Positions 57,362-64,000 of a DNA stretch of 64,000 nucleotides are shown piece by piece. The DNA is from Microcystis aeruginosa NIES-4325 (GTDB lineage Bacteria > Cyanobacteriota > Cyanobacteriia > Cyanobacteriales > Microcystaceae): assembly GCF_008974145.1 (NCBI RefSeq), contig NZ_BJKP01000001.1, forward strand, positions 1 through 64,000. Reading direction: 5' to 3'. Position numbers and translations under genes: made by a program. Under the pieces are notes generated by a model that saw only the letters and a list, made by a program, of their open reading frames with translations, searched no databases and was not told the DNA's origin. Position 1 is the stretch's first letter. Each line of letters starts with the position of its first letter.

Positions 57362-58699
57362 ATGAATCTTAATCGGATTTTGCAAGGTGTTAATCAATGG
57401 TTATTACAAACTCCTGAACGTTCTTTAGATGAGGCCTATCATGCAGCTTTGAAGATTAAGGAGATAGAAGACAAGCATTTTCAAGGGCGAAAAGTGGCAG
57501 CGGAGTTCTCGAATTATGGCAGCAGCACCAATTCCTATTTTATCGCAGAAGTTAAAGGTTATCTGCAAAAAATTAAAGTCAGATTGACGGAGTTTAAAGC
57601 TAGTCGTTCGATCGTTAATACCTTCGGACCTAATCAACCGACAATTAATAATGGGGTGATTACTGTCACCACAGATGTTTGTCTGAAAAAACTTCAGTTT
57701 ATCGATAGTATTATCGGAAAATATCAAGGTAATTATTGGCAAGAAGATATGGAAGATGTCCCCAAAAGTCTGCAAAACAGAAATGTTGAGCGGGAAACAG
57801 GGAAAATAAAGACTTCCAGAAATCGCTCTTTTTTAGCGGCGGCTAGTCCTGAAAATGAGGAAATAATCAAAAGTAGTAAATCCCAAAAAGCTACGGAAAA
57901 ACCGGGGGTTTTACCCCGTTCTTTTGTCAATACTTTTAATCGCATTAAACAGGAAATCGATCCGCAAGCCGAGGAATCGGAGGAGGCAGTTTTAAAAAGA
58001 TTTCGCAATTCTCGTTATAAAACAGCCATTTCCCTCAAGTTTATTTTACTGTTAATTATTGTCCCTCTATTGACCCAGCAATTAACCAAAACTTTCCTGA
58101 TTACTCCCTTGGTTAATAAATATTTCCAACAACAGGAACAGTTTATTTTTATTAATCAAGATTTGGAAGAAGAAGCTTTTTCGGAATTGAGAAGATTTGA
58201 GGAAGCTTTACATTTTCGAGGTATGATTGGTTTAGCACCCAAATTATCTAACGAAGAAATCGAGAAAGAAATTACTAAAAAAGCAGCGGTACTAAGTGAA
58301 GAATTTCGCCAGCAGGGTTTAAATGCGATCGCTAATATTTTCGCCGATATTTGTTCCCTGATTGCCTTTGGTTTTGTTATCGCTTTTAGTCGTCGGGAAA
58401 TCGAGATTGTCAAGTCTTTTCTGGATGGCATTCTCTATAATCTTAGTGATTCAGCTAAAGCTTTTTTAATTATTCTCTTTACCGATATATTTGTCGGTTT
58501 CCACTCTCCCCACGGTTGGGAAGTGATCCTAGAAGGGTTAAGTCGTCATTTCGGTTTACCGGAAAATCGCGAGTTTAATTTTCTCTTTATCGCCACTTTT
58601 CCCGTTATCTTGGATACAGTCTTAAAATATTGGATTTTCCGTTATCTCAATCGCATTTCTCCCTCGGCAGTGGCTACCTATCGCAATATGAATGAATAG
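57362..58699 (+). CDS. pxcA: Proton extrusion protein PxcA (CemA family)
   Basis: About 445 residues. The N-terminal 220 are soluble and charged with NTFGPNQPTINNGVITVTTDV (a conserved element) and a disordered middle. The C-terminal half has four membrane helices: TAISLKFILLLIIVPLL, FADICSLIAFGFVIAFS, FLIILFTDIFVGFHSPHGWEVI and FNFLFIATFPVILDTVLKYWIFRYLNRISPSAVATYRNMNE, the CemA/PxcA signature ending. It supports light-dependent Na+-driven proton extrusion. A TTG at 57353 precedes the ATG at 57362, which I take as start. It is divergent from the SF1-like gene. Confidence 0.9.
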   Translation: MNLNRILQGVNQWLLQTPERSLDEAYHAALKIKEIEDKHFQGRKVAAEFSNYGSSTNSYFIAEVKGYLQKIKVRLTEFKASRSIVNTFGPNQPTINNGVITVTTDVCLKKLQFIDSIIGKYQGNYWQEDMEDVPKSLQNRNVERETGKIKTSRNRSFLAAASPENEEIIKSSKSQKATEKPGVLPRSFVNTFNRIKQEIDPQAEESEEAVLKRFRNSRYKTAISLKFILLLIIVPLLTQQLTKTFLITPLVNKYFQQQEQFIFINQDLEEEAFSELRRFEEALHFRGMIGLAPKLSNEEIEKEITKKAAVLSEEFRQQGLNAIANIFADICSLIAFGFVIAFSRREIEIVKSFLDGILYNLSDSAKAFLIILFTDIFVGFHSPHGWEVILEGLSRHFGLPENREFNFLFIATFPVILDTVLKYWIFRYLNRISPSAVATYRNMNE

Positions 58700-58734
58700 G
58701 GTAAAATCCGGGAGAAAACTGATAATTTACTCTT

Positions 58735-59541
58735 CTAATTTGGGGAGGATAATCTTGCTGCCGTCTCTTGTACTTTGGTAAGTTCTAATTGCAAAGCAGT
58801 GGCAATCTGTTCTATACTTAAACCTAAAGCTAGTAAACCAGCGATCGCTTCAGTTTTAGCTGCTTCACGACCTTCTTCACGACCTTCTTCTTTAGCTTCT
58901 TGATAAAGTCGAGTCTGTCTGAGATCATCTAATCCGAACATAGCTTCTAACTCCGTGCGACTAAGATTAGTAAATTTATAGGCTAAGGTTCTTTCAATTA
59001 ATTCTATAACTTTTTGCTGGAAAACTAGATCATCAATTTCAGCGATCGCTTTTTCTAAAAGTGGTTTTCCTCGTTGCTGTACTAATTGGGATGTAGCGAC
59101 GATTAACTGAATAATTCCTAAACCCAGAGACGGATCTAGACTATCGATTAATTCATCTAAATAAATACGTCTGATCTGTCCCGTTATCTCAAATCCCCGC
59201 AGTTGATAGGGAAAATTATTATCGATATACCTAGAGGCAAATAAAGCTACAGCTATCCAATCCTGAACGGGTTTATACTGATTGAGATAGATGACAATTT
59301 CTGTTAAAAACCGCCAATAAAAATCACTTTTATCCTGAAATTGCACTTCAACAAAGTAAATAATTAGTTCTGGTGCTGCTGTGGTCGGTAAAAAAATACC
59401 GTCAAAAGGACGCGCCAATTCTTTGATTTCTCGGGAGGAGAATTGATAATTTTCAGCTTTCTGGGTTGATTCTCCCAGTAATTCAAAAATTAACCCCAGA
59501 AAAGTTTGCAAGAGTTGATAAAAAATTGTATCGGTCTTCAC
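58735..59541 (-). CDS. Rpn-family nuclease/transposase-like protein (DUF2887)
   Basis: A 268-residue PD-(D/E)XK-fold protein of the Rpn/PDDEXK-type family abundant in cyanobacteria. The motif regions are ARPFDGIFLP (PFDG aspartate), IYFVEVQFQDKSDFYWRFLTEI (the E-x-Q) and QDWIAVALFASR. A charged linker EAKEEGREEGREAAK and a C-terminal helix LALGLSIEQIATALQLELTKVQE follow. Such proteins promote recombination in vivo (Rpn) but their native role is unclear. It lies between pxcA (convergent) and the CNNM gene (36 bp upstream, same strand). Confidence 0.85.
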   Translation of the reverse strand: MKTDTIFYQLLQTFLGLIFELLGESTQKAENYQFSSREIKELARPFDGIFLPTTAAPELIIYFVEVQFQDKSDFYWRFLTEIVIYLNQYKPVQDWIAVALFASRYIDNNFPYQLRGFEITGQIRRIYLDELIDSLDPSLGLGIIQLIVATSQLVQQRGKPLLEKAIAEIDDLVFQQKVIELIERTLAYKFTNLSRTELEAMFGLDDLRQTRLYQEAKEEGREEGREAAKTEAIAGLLALGLSIEQIATALQLELTKVQETAARLSSPN

Positions 59542-59577
59542 AAGCTTAAAAAAATCTAGATATTTACTAACAATTAC

Positions 59578-60885
59578 TTACAAATCATCCAACAATAGCG
59601 TTACTAACACCTTATCGACGCGATTACCGTCCATATCGACCACTTCCAAGCGCAACCTTTGCCATTCAAAATGATCGGCAGCCCCCGGAATCCTGCCAAG
59701 ATGGGTAATAATAAAACCCCCTAGAGTGTGATAATTGCCCTGTTTTTCCCCGGGTAATTCACTAATTTCAAATAATTCTTTAAAATCTTCGATCGCCACT
59801 GTGCCATCAATCAACCAAGAACCATCTTCCCTCTGCACGATCTGAGCATCTTCAATATTATCTAATTGGGGTAAATCGCCGACAATTGCCTCTAAAATAT
59901 CCTGGCGCGTCACCAATCCTTGAATCACCCCGTACTCATCCACTACCAAGGCAATATGATGACCACTTTGCTGCACCAATTCTAAAACCTTTAAACCCCT
60001 AGTGCTTTCCGGCACAAAAAGCGGTTGTTGTAAATCCTTCGTCAGGTCGAAGCTTTCACCAGTTAAACAATCACTTAATAAGTCTGTGACTTCGATTACC
60101 CCCAAAACCTCATCTAAACTGCCCTGACACACAGGAAAACGGGTATGATTGCTCTCAATTAGCTTCTGGCGGTTAATTTCGGCACTATCTTCCAAATCTA
60201 GCCAAACAACATCCGGGCGCGTGGTCATAATCTGACTGACTCGGCGATCTCCTAATCCTAACACCCTTTCCACCATATCCTGTTCTGCTTCCTCAAAGGT
60301 TCCCGCTTCGGTTCCCTGTTTAAGCATAATTTTTAATTCTTCCTCCGTAATGGGGGAATCATTATTATTCCCGCTAATCCCCAACAAACCGAGAATCAGA
60401 TTAGTCGATTGACTCAAAAGATGGACAACGGGCGAAACAATTTTTGATAACCTATTCAGAGGATCAGCAACGAGGATAGCGATTTTTTCAGGATTACTTA
60501 AACCTAACCGTTTCGGCACTAATTCCCCCACCACTAGGGATAGATAGGTAATAATTAACACCACTAATCCTAATCCCAAAGCTTGACTATAGGGGGCTAA
60601 AACGGGAACTTGCGCCAATAATTGCGCCACACTGACGGATAAATTGGCTCCTCCGTAGGCCCCAGCAAAGATACCCACTAGGGTAATGCCAATCTGCACC
60701 GTCGATAAAATTTGATTGGGATCATTGGCCAATTTTAAGGCCACCGCCGCCCGTCGATCATCTCTGGCTAATTGTTCCAAACGGATTTTACGCGCCGAGA
60801 CAATGGCAATTTCCGAGAGAGCAAAAACTCCATTGAGGAGGATGAGGAAGAAGATAACAAGAATTTCGGTAGTCGCCGAGAACAT
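59578..60885 (-). CDS. CNNM/CorC-type membrane protein with CBS pair (hemolysin family)
   Basis: A 435-residue protein. An N-terminal CNNM transmembrane domain with four helices (TTEILVIFFLILLNGVFALSE, TVQIGITLVGIFAGAYGG, ALGLGLVVLIITYLSLVVGELVPKRLGL, IVSPVVHLLSQSTNLILGLLG) precedes a Bateman pair (RVSQIMTTRPDVVWLDL, DEVLGVIEVTDLL, IALVVDEYGVIQGLVTRQDILEAI) and a C-terminal CorC/HlyC domain (YHTLGGFIITHLGRIPGAADHFEW). This class is linked to Mg2+/Co2+ efflux, not to haemolysis. It is upstream of the Rpn gene and divergent from GH57. Confidence 0.88.
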   Translation of the reverse strand: MFSATTEILVIFFLILLNGVFALSEIAIVSARKIRLEQLARDDRRAAVALKLANDPNQILSTVQIGITLVGIFAGAYGGANLSVSVAQLLAQVPVLAPYSQALGLGLVVLIITYLSLVVGELVPKRLGLSNPEKIAILVADPLNRLSKIVSPVVHLLSQSTNLILGLLGISGNNNDSPITEEELKIMLKQGTEAGTFEEAEQDMVERVLGLGDRRVSQIMTTRPDVVWLDLEDSAEINRQKLIESNHTRFPVCQGSLDEVLGVIEVTDLLSDCLTGESFDLTKDLQQPLFVPESTRGLKVLELVQQSGHHIALVVDEYGVIQGLVTRQDILEAIVGDLPQLDNIEDAQIVQREDGSWLIDGTVAIEDFKELFEISELPGEKQGNYHTLGGFIITHLGRIPGAADHFEWQRLRLEVVDMDGNRVDKVLVTLLLDDL

Positions 60886-61099
60886 GGTTAAAAGTTACAG
60901 GTAAAAGGGCGGATAGTTGTTTGTATCATAGTGCGAGGATCGGTTAAGTTCAGTAAAGAATCATCTTGATTTTTAACGAGTTACGAAGGCTTGTGTCTGG
61001 AGGGGGTTACTCCCAGTATAAATGGGATAGGATCAAGTCCGCACTCTTAACTCAGTTAGCAGTGAACAGTCAGGAGTGACCTGTTGCCAGTAAAAAAAG

Positions 61100-61123
61100 T
61101 TGTCCCTAGGAGAGTGGGGACAA
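61100..61123 (+). other. Leader hairpin before the GH57 gene
   Basis: TTGTCCC / GGGACAA, a 7-bp stem with a 10-nt loop, about 30 bp before the ATG at 61153. It could influence translation or merely be a chance palindrome. The 267-bp divergent gap otherwise contains a CAGTCAGGAG-type fragment and no gene. Confidence 0.3.
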
Positions 61124-61152
61124 ACTATCTCAATCTATTCGCCTGAAAAATT

Positions 61153-62637
61153 ATGATCGCTACACCTGTATCATCGAAATCGAACCCTATCACGGAAATC
61201 CGCCCCGGACTGCCGACTATTTGCGGTTGGGAACAGGAAATCGCGGCGATTGTTAATCACGATGATCCGATCTTTTTACCGACAACAAATCTCAAATTAG
61301 ACAATATTAAGGCTGGTTTTGCCTGTGCCTTACATATGCACCAACCCACTATCCCGGCGGGTGTTAACGGGGAATTAATCTGCAATCTCCAGCATATGTT
61401 CGAGCATCAAGGGGATGGCGATAACCATAATGCCAGCGTTTTTGCCTGGTGTTACAGTCGCATGGGCGATTTTATCCCGGAATTGGTGGCGGAAGGCTGT
61501 AATCCCCGGATTATGCTCGATTATTCTGGCAATCTCCTCTGGGGGTTGGTACAGATGGGACGGCAGGATATCCTCGATAAACTCAAATTAATCACCTGTA
61601 ACAGTCAGTATCAACCCTATGTGGAATGGTTGGGGACGATGTGGAGTCATGCGGTGGCCCCTTCCACACCGATTCCCGATCTAAAATTACAGATGCAAGC
61701 ATGGCAAACCTATTTTGCCTCGATTTTTGGCCCGGATGCCCTAAAACGAGTCAAAGGGTTCTCTCCCCCAGAAATGCACCTTCCTAACCATCCCGATACC
61801 CTCTACGAGTATATTAAAGCTCTGAAAGAATGCGGCTATCGTTGGTTATTGGTACAGGAACACTCGGTGGAAAATCTCGACGGTTCGGGATTGAGTCAGG
61901 AACAAAAATATATTCCTAATCGTCTTGTAGCGCGCAATTCTCGCGGTGAAGTAATTGCGATCACTGCTTTGATTAAAACCCAGGGTTCCGACACCAAATT
62001 AGTCGCCCAAATGCAACCCTACCACGAGGCAAAATGCCGCGGTAAACAGCAAATCGGCGGCGTTTGGGTTCCTTCCCTAGGTTCCCAGATTGCCGACGGT
62101 GAAAATGGTGGCGTGATGATGAATGAATTTCCTCGCGATTTTCCCAATCCCTGGCGGGAAATGCAGGGGGGTTCCAGTGTGGCAGGATTTAACGGTACGG
62201 AATATCTGGAGTTAATCGAGGCTGCTGGCGTTAATCCAGAAGATTATCCCCCAATTCAAGCCGTACATCAGCATAAAATCTGGCAGCGAGTTAATCCCGA
62301 TGCCGCTACCCCTGAAGCAGTGGAACAGGCGATCGCTGAGTTAAAACAGACCGACCACCGTTTTAGTATGGATGGCGCATCTTGGACCAATGATCTCAGT
62401 TGGGTGCGCGGTTACGAAAATGTCCTCGAACCGATGAACCAATTAAGCGCTCAATTCCACGAGAAATATGATCCTTTAGTACAGGCGGATCCTAGTTTTA
62501 CCCGACGACCGGATTATCTGGAGGCACTGCTTTATAATTTGCTCGTGCAAACCAGTTGTTTCCGTTATTGGGGCCAGGGTACTTGGACCGATTATGCCCG
62601 CACTTTATACGAAAGAGGCGCAGCCTTAACCCGCTAG
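61153..62637 (+). CDS. Glycoside hydrolase family 57 protein
   Basis: A 494-residue (beta/alpha)7-type GH57 protein. Early block GFACALHMHQPTIPAGVNGELI with His-x-His-Gln, then GDNHNASVFAWCYSRMGDFIPELV, NPRIMLDYSGNLLWGLVQM, and GFSPPEMHLPNHPDTL, which carries the probable nucleophile glutamate in PPEMHLP. Later MDGASWTNDLSWVRGYENVL contains an acid/base candidate. Members include alpha-amylases, 4-alpha-glucanotransferases and branching enzymes; for this cyanobacterial subgroup the activity is not settled. Glycogen metabolism is the natural context. A near-perfect hairpin follows. Confidence 0.85.
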   Translation: MIATPVSSKSNPITEIRPGLPTICGWEQEIAAIVNHDDPIFLPTTNLKLDNIKAGFACALHMHQPTIPAGVNGELICNLQHMFEHQGDGDNHNASVFAWCYSRMGDFIPELVAEGCNPRIMLDYSGNLLWGLVQMGRQDILDKLKLITCNSQYQPYVEWLGTMWSHAVAPSTPIPDLKLQMQAWQTYFASIFGPDALKRVKGFSPPEMHLPNHPDTLYEYIKALKECGYRWLLVQEHSVENLDGSGLSQEQKYIPNRLVARNSRGEVIAITALIKTQGSDTKLVAQMQPYHEAKCRGKQQIGGVWVPSLGSQIADGENGGVMMNEFPRDFPNPWREMQGGSSVAGFNGTEYLELIEAAGVNPEDYPPIQAVHQHKIWQRVNPDAATPEAVEQAIAELKQTDHRFSMDGASWTNDLSWVRGYENVLEPMNQLSAQFHEKYDPLVQADPSFTRRPDYLEALLYNLLVQTSCFRYWGQGTWTDYARTLYERGAALTR

Positions 62638-62652
62638 GATAGTAAGATATAT

Positions 62653-62673
62653 AGGGCGCAGAATCTGCGCCCT
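62653..62673 (+). terminator. Perfect 10-bp hairpin after GH57
   Basis: AGGGCGCAGA / TCTGCGCCCT around a single A, 16 bp after the stop codon. It has no T tract, so it may terminate transcription or be a short dispersed palindrome. Confidence 0.45.
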
Positions 62674-62686
62674 AGTAGTACATGAA

Positions 62687-62821
62687 TAGGGGTTGCTGAA
62701 TAAATCTAAAAACTTTGTTGGATAAGAGTTTTAGGCTTTTTTTTAATCACAAAATTCCTGGTCTGGGAGTGATCAGGGGGAAATTTAGGTACACCTGAAA
62801 ATGGGTAAAAACCCGGCCCTA
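62687..62821. mobile_element. Miniature inverted-repeat element, copy 3 (TAGGG-TTGCTG ends)
   Basis: 135 bp from TAGGGGTTGCTGAATAA (62687) to CCCTA (62817-62821), the interior matching copy 1 (AAATCTAAAAA then TTGTTGGATAA). The right terminal repeat is shorter than in copy 1. The element ends one base before the stop codon of aat, so it could serve as its 3' region. Confidence 0.65.
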
Positions 62822-62822
62822 C

Positions 62823-63404
62823 TTAAACAAAACGGCAATGCTTGAGCAGAGCGTTTTCCAGTAGGGAATGATATTCTTGTTCGGAGATAGTATAGGCCCC
62901 AAATCTAGCCAGATGGGGATTTTGCATTTGGGCATCAAATAGACAGAAATTCCGTTCTCTGAGGTGTTCAACTAACTTGACCATGGCAACCTTAGAACCA
63001 TCGGGAATTTGATAAAACATCGATTCTCCGATAAAAACCCCGCGAATTGCTAAACCTAAAATCCCTCCCGCTAATTGATCCCCTTGCCAAGTCTCGAAAC
63101 TGTGGGCCAAACCGGCTTGGTGTAATTGCTGATAGATTTGGATTAACTCCGGGGAAATCCAAGTCAGCGAGCGATCTGCACAACCGGCACAAACCCCAGC
63201 AAAATTGCGGTTAATAGCCACGCTAAAGCGATTTTGATTCAAAACTCCTTTTAGGGATTTGGGATACCTAAAACGCCGATCTAGAGGGATAAGAGCGCGA
63301 TTTCTACTAGAATACCAATCTAATCTGCCCCCTTCATCGGCCATCAGAAAGTAACCGCGTGCGTATCCTTGTATAATAGAGGCGATATCCACGACTCCCC
63401 CCAA
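62823..63404 (-). CDS. aat: Leucyl/phenylalanyl-tRNA-protein transferase
   Basis: A 193-residue Aat. Motifs: [60 protein letters not shown]-like [41 protein letters not shown] and [17 protein letters not shown]. It transfers Leu or Phe from tRNA to N-terminal Arg/Lys, marking proteins for ClpAP/ClpS degradation (N-end rule). Length is normal and the cysteine pair at CAGC is typical. The start codon at 63404 gives [14 protein letters not shown]. It is divergent from the small hypothetical gene and its 3' end abuts the miniature element. Confidence 0.9.
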   Translation of the reverse strand: MGGVVDIASIIQGYARGYFLMADEGGRLDWYSSRNRALIPLDRRFRYPKSLKGVLNQNRFSVAINRNFAGVCAGCADRSLTWISPELIQIYQQLHQAGLAHSFETWQGDQLAGGILGLAIRGVFIGESMFYQIPDGSKVAMVKLVEHLRERNFCLFDAQMQNPHLARFGAYTISEQEYHSLLENALLKHCRFV

Positions 63405-63438
63405 GAATTCAGTCTCGTAGCCTGATCATTCTCTAATT

Positions 63439-63780
63439 ATGCCTGATCATCCCGCACCAATTCCGCCTATTACTTTACCACCGATCGAAAATCCCCAACA
63501 GGAACAAACTTGGCTGCGCACCGCTTTGCATCGTTGGTTGGATGCAGAATTTATTCCCGAAGCTATTAATGAAACTATCGCTGAACGCGCTAGTCAGATT
63601 TTTCTGCGTCAGCGTTTGGAAGGAGAAAACGATCTCGGTAGCTTGGTGATTGCGATCGTTACCGAGATGCAGGCTTTTGATTTTCGCGAAAGTTTTTATA
63701 GTGAATTTGCCATCGCTAACGCCGTCAGTGATTTGATTTTAGATAGTTTAGGAATCGATCGCTGTTGTGGCCAAAGTTAG
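63439..63780 (+). CDS. Small conserved-looking hypothetical protein
   Basis: A 113-residue protein that I do not recognise. A proline-rich N-terminus (PAPIPPITLPPIENP) is followed by a helical domain QTWLRTALHRWLDAEFIPEAINETIAERASQIFLRQRLEG and LGSLVIAIVTEMQAFDFRESFYSEFAIANAVSDLILDSLGID, ending RCCGQS. It is divergent from aat, with starts 34 bp apart. Codon use fits the neighbours. Function unknown; cyanobacterial proteins of this shape exist to my memory. Confidence 0.65.
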   Translation: MPDHPAPIPPITLPPIENPQQEQTWLRTALHRWLDAEFIPEAINETIAERASQIFLRQRLEGENDLGSLVIAIVTEMQAFDFRESFYSEFAIANAVSDLILDSLGIDRCCGQS

Positions 63781-63794
63781 ACAGTTTTTCTCTG

Positions 63795-64000
63795 CTATTG
63801 GAGTTTAATTTCTATTAGTGCCCCTGCTAATTTTTCTGTACGAATGGGGTACTGCTCATTTAAGAAGTTAACAAAATCTTCTTCGGGATGTGCCACGACG
63901 ATATTACTGTAGTTTTGGGCTAATTCCTTGAGATTGAGTTTTCGCCGCCAGGATTCCACATCGCCATCCTGAAATAATTGAAACTTAACTCGATCGTTAA
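63795..64000 (-). CDS. C-terminal part of an unidentified gene (runs off the window)
   Basis: An open frame on the minus strand ends at TAG (63797-63795) and contains DRVKFQLFQDGDVESWRRKL, then ELAQNYSNIVVAHPEEDFVNFLNEQYPIRTEKLAGALIEIKLQ. It is coding-like throughout its 67 residues and continues past the window edge. I do not recognise it. It is convergent with the hypothetical gene at 63439-63780. Confidence 0.55.
   Translation of the reverse strand, partial: NDRVKFQLFQDGDVESWRRKLNLKELAQNYSNIVVAHPEEDFVNFLNEQYPIRTEKLAGALIEIKLQ

Overview
The window looks like the chromosome of a unicellular bloom-forming cyanobacterium, most likely Microcystis aeruginosa or a close relative. Evidence is the dense HIP1 octamer (GCGATCGC, for example near 4819, 25525, 27241, 33025, 53162), cyanobacterial hallmark genes (menA phytyltransferase, pxcA/CemA, CAAD protein, CBS-CP12, Yfr1 RNA, sigF-like sigma), two PEP-CTERM proteins and many short miniature elements and heptamer repeats. 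I saw no rRNA, tRNA or CRISPR array.

Layout. 1-6290 (all minus) is a surface-glycan type cluster: a giant protein with two related glycosyltransferase-like halves plus an FkbM methyltransferase, a coiled-coil FkbM methyltransferase, a polytopic sugar transferase broken by one stop codon, and a headless methyltransferase remnant. 6561-13722 holds PhzF, an aminopeptidase P, an Uma2 nuclease, ligA, sppA and aroH. 13739-19411 holds two divergent alpha/beta hydrolases, an LpxB-related/CbiG-C/accA minus-strand group and speE. 19460-25098 is a repair operon, sbcC-moaD/thiS-recJ. 25423-33240 carries a rhodanese, hrcA, a PEP-CTERM protein, menA, a HerA-like ATPase and an RlmD-type rRNA methyltransferase. 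33537-39606 has an anti-sigma-like ATPase, metK with the Yfr1 sRNA in its upstream region, a UvrD/PcrA helicase and a CAAD protein.

39987-43570 is a compact redox/energy-sensing neighbourhood: a multi-CBS protein, a resolvase-tail protein, thioredoxin, a zinc-ribbon protein and a CBS-CP12 fusion. 44176-46315 is the groESL operon under a perfect CIRCE operator, with its repressor hrcA also in the window. 46679-51537 has a PEP-CTERM gene frameshifted in a G9 tract, a sigF-like sigma factor, a class V aminotransferase, an antitoxin remnant and a group 2 sigma factor. 51880-64000 has Fur-box-like palindromes, priA, an IS1 remnant, an SF1-like ATPase, pxcA, an Rpn-type nuclease, a CNNM/CBS membrane protein, a GH57 protein, aat and two hypotheticals.

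Overall this is housekeeping backbone interspersed with mobile debris. At least three families of miniature elements (ends TAGGG-TTGCTG, GGCTCTCTT, TATAGC-GTT) and several heptanucleotide repeat tracts fill most of the longer intergenic gaps. All calls are by reading the sequence; no database search was run.
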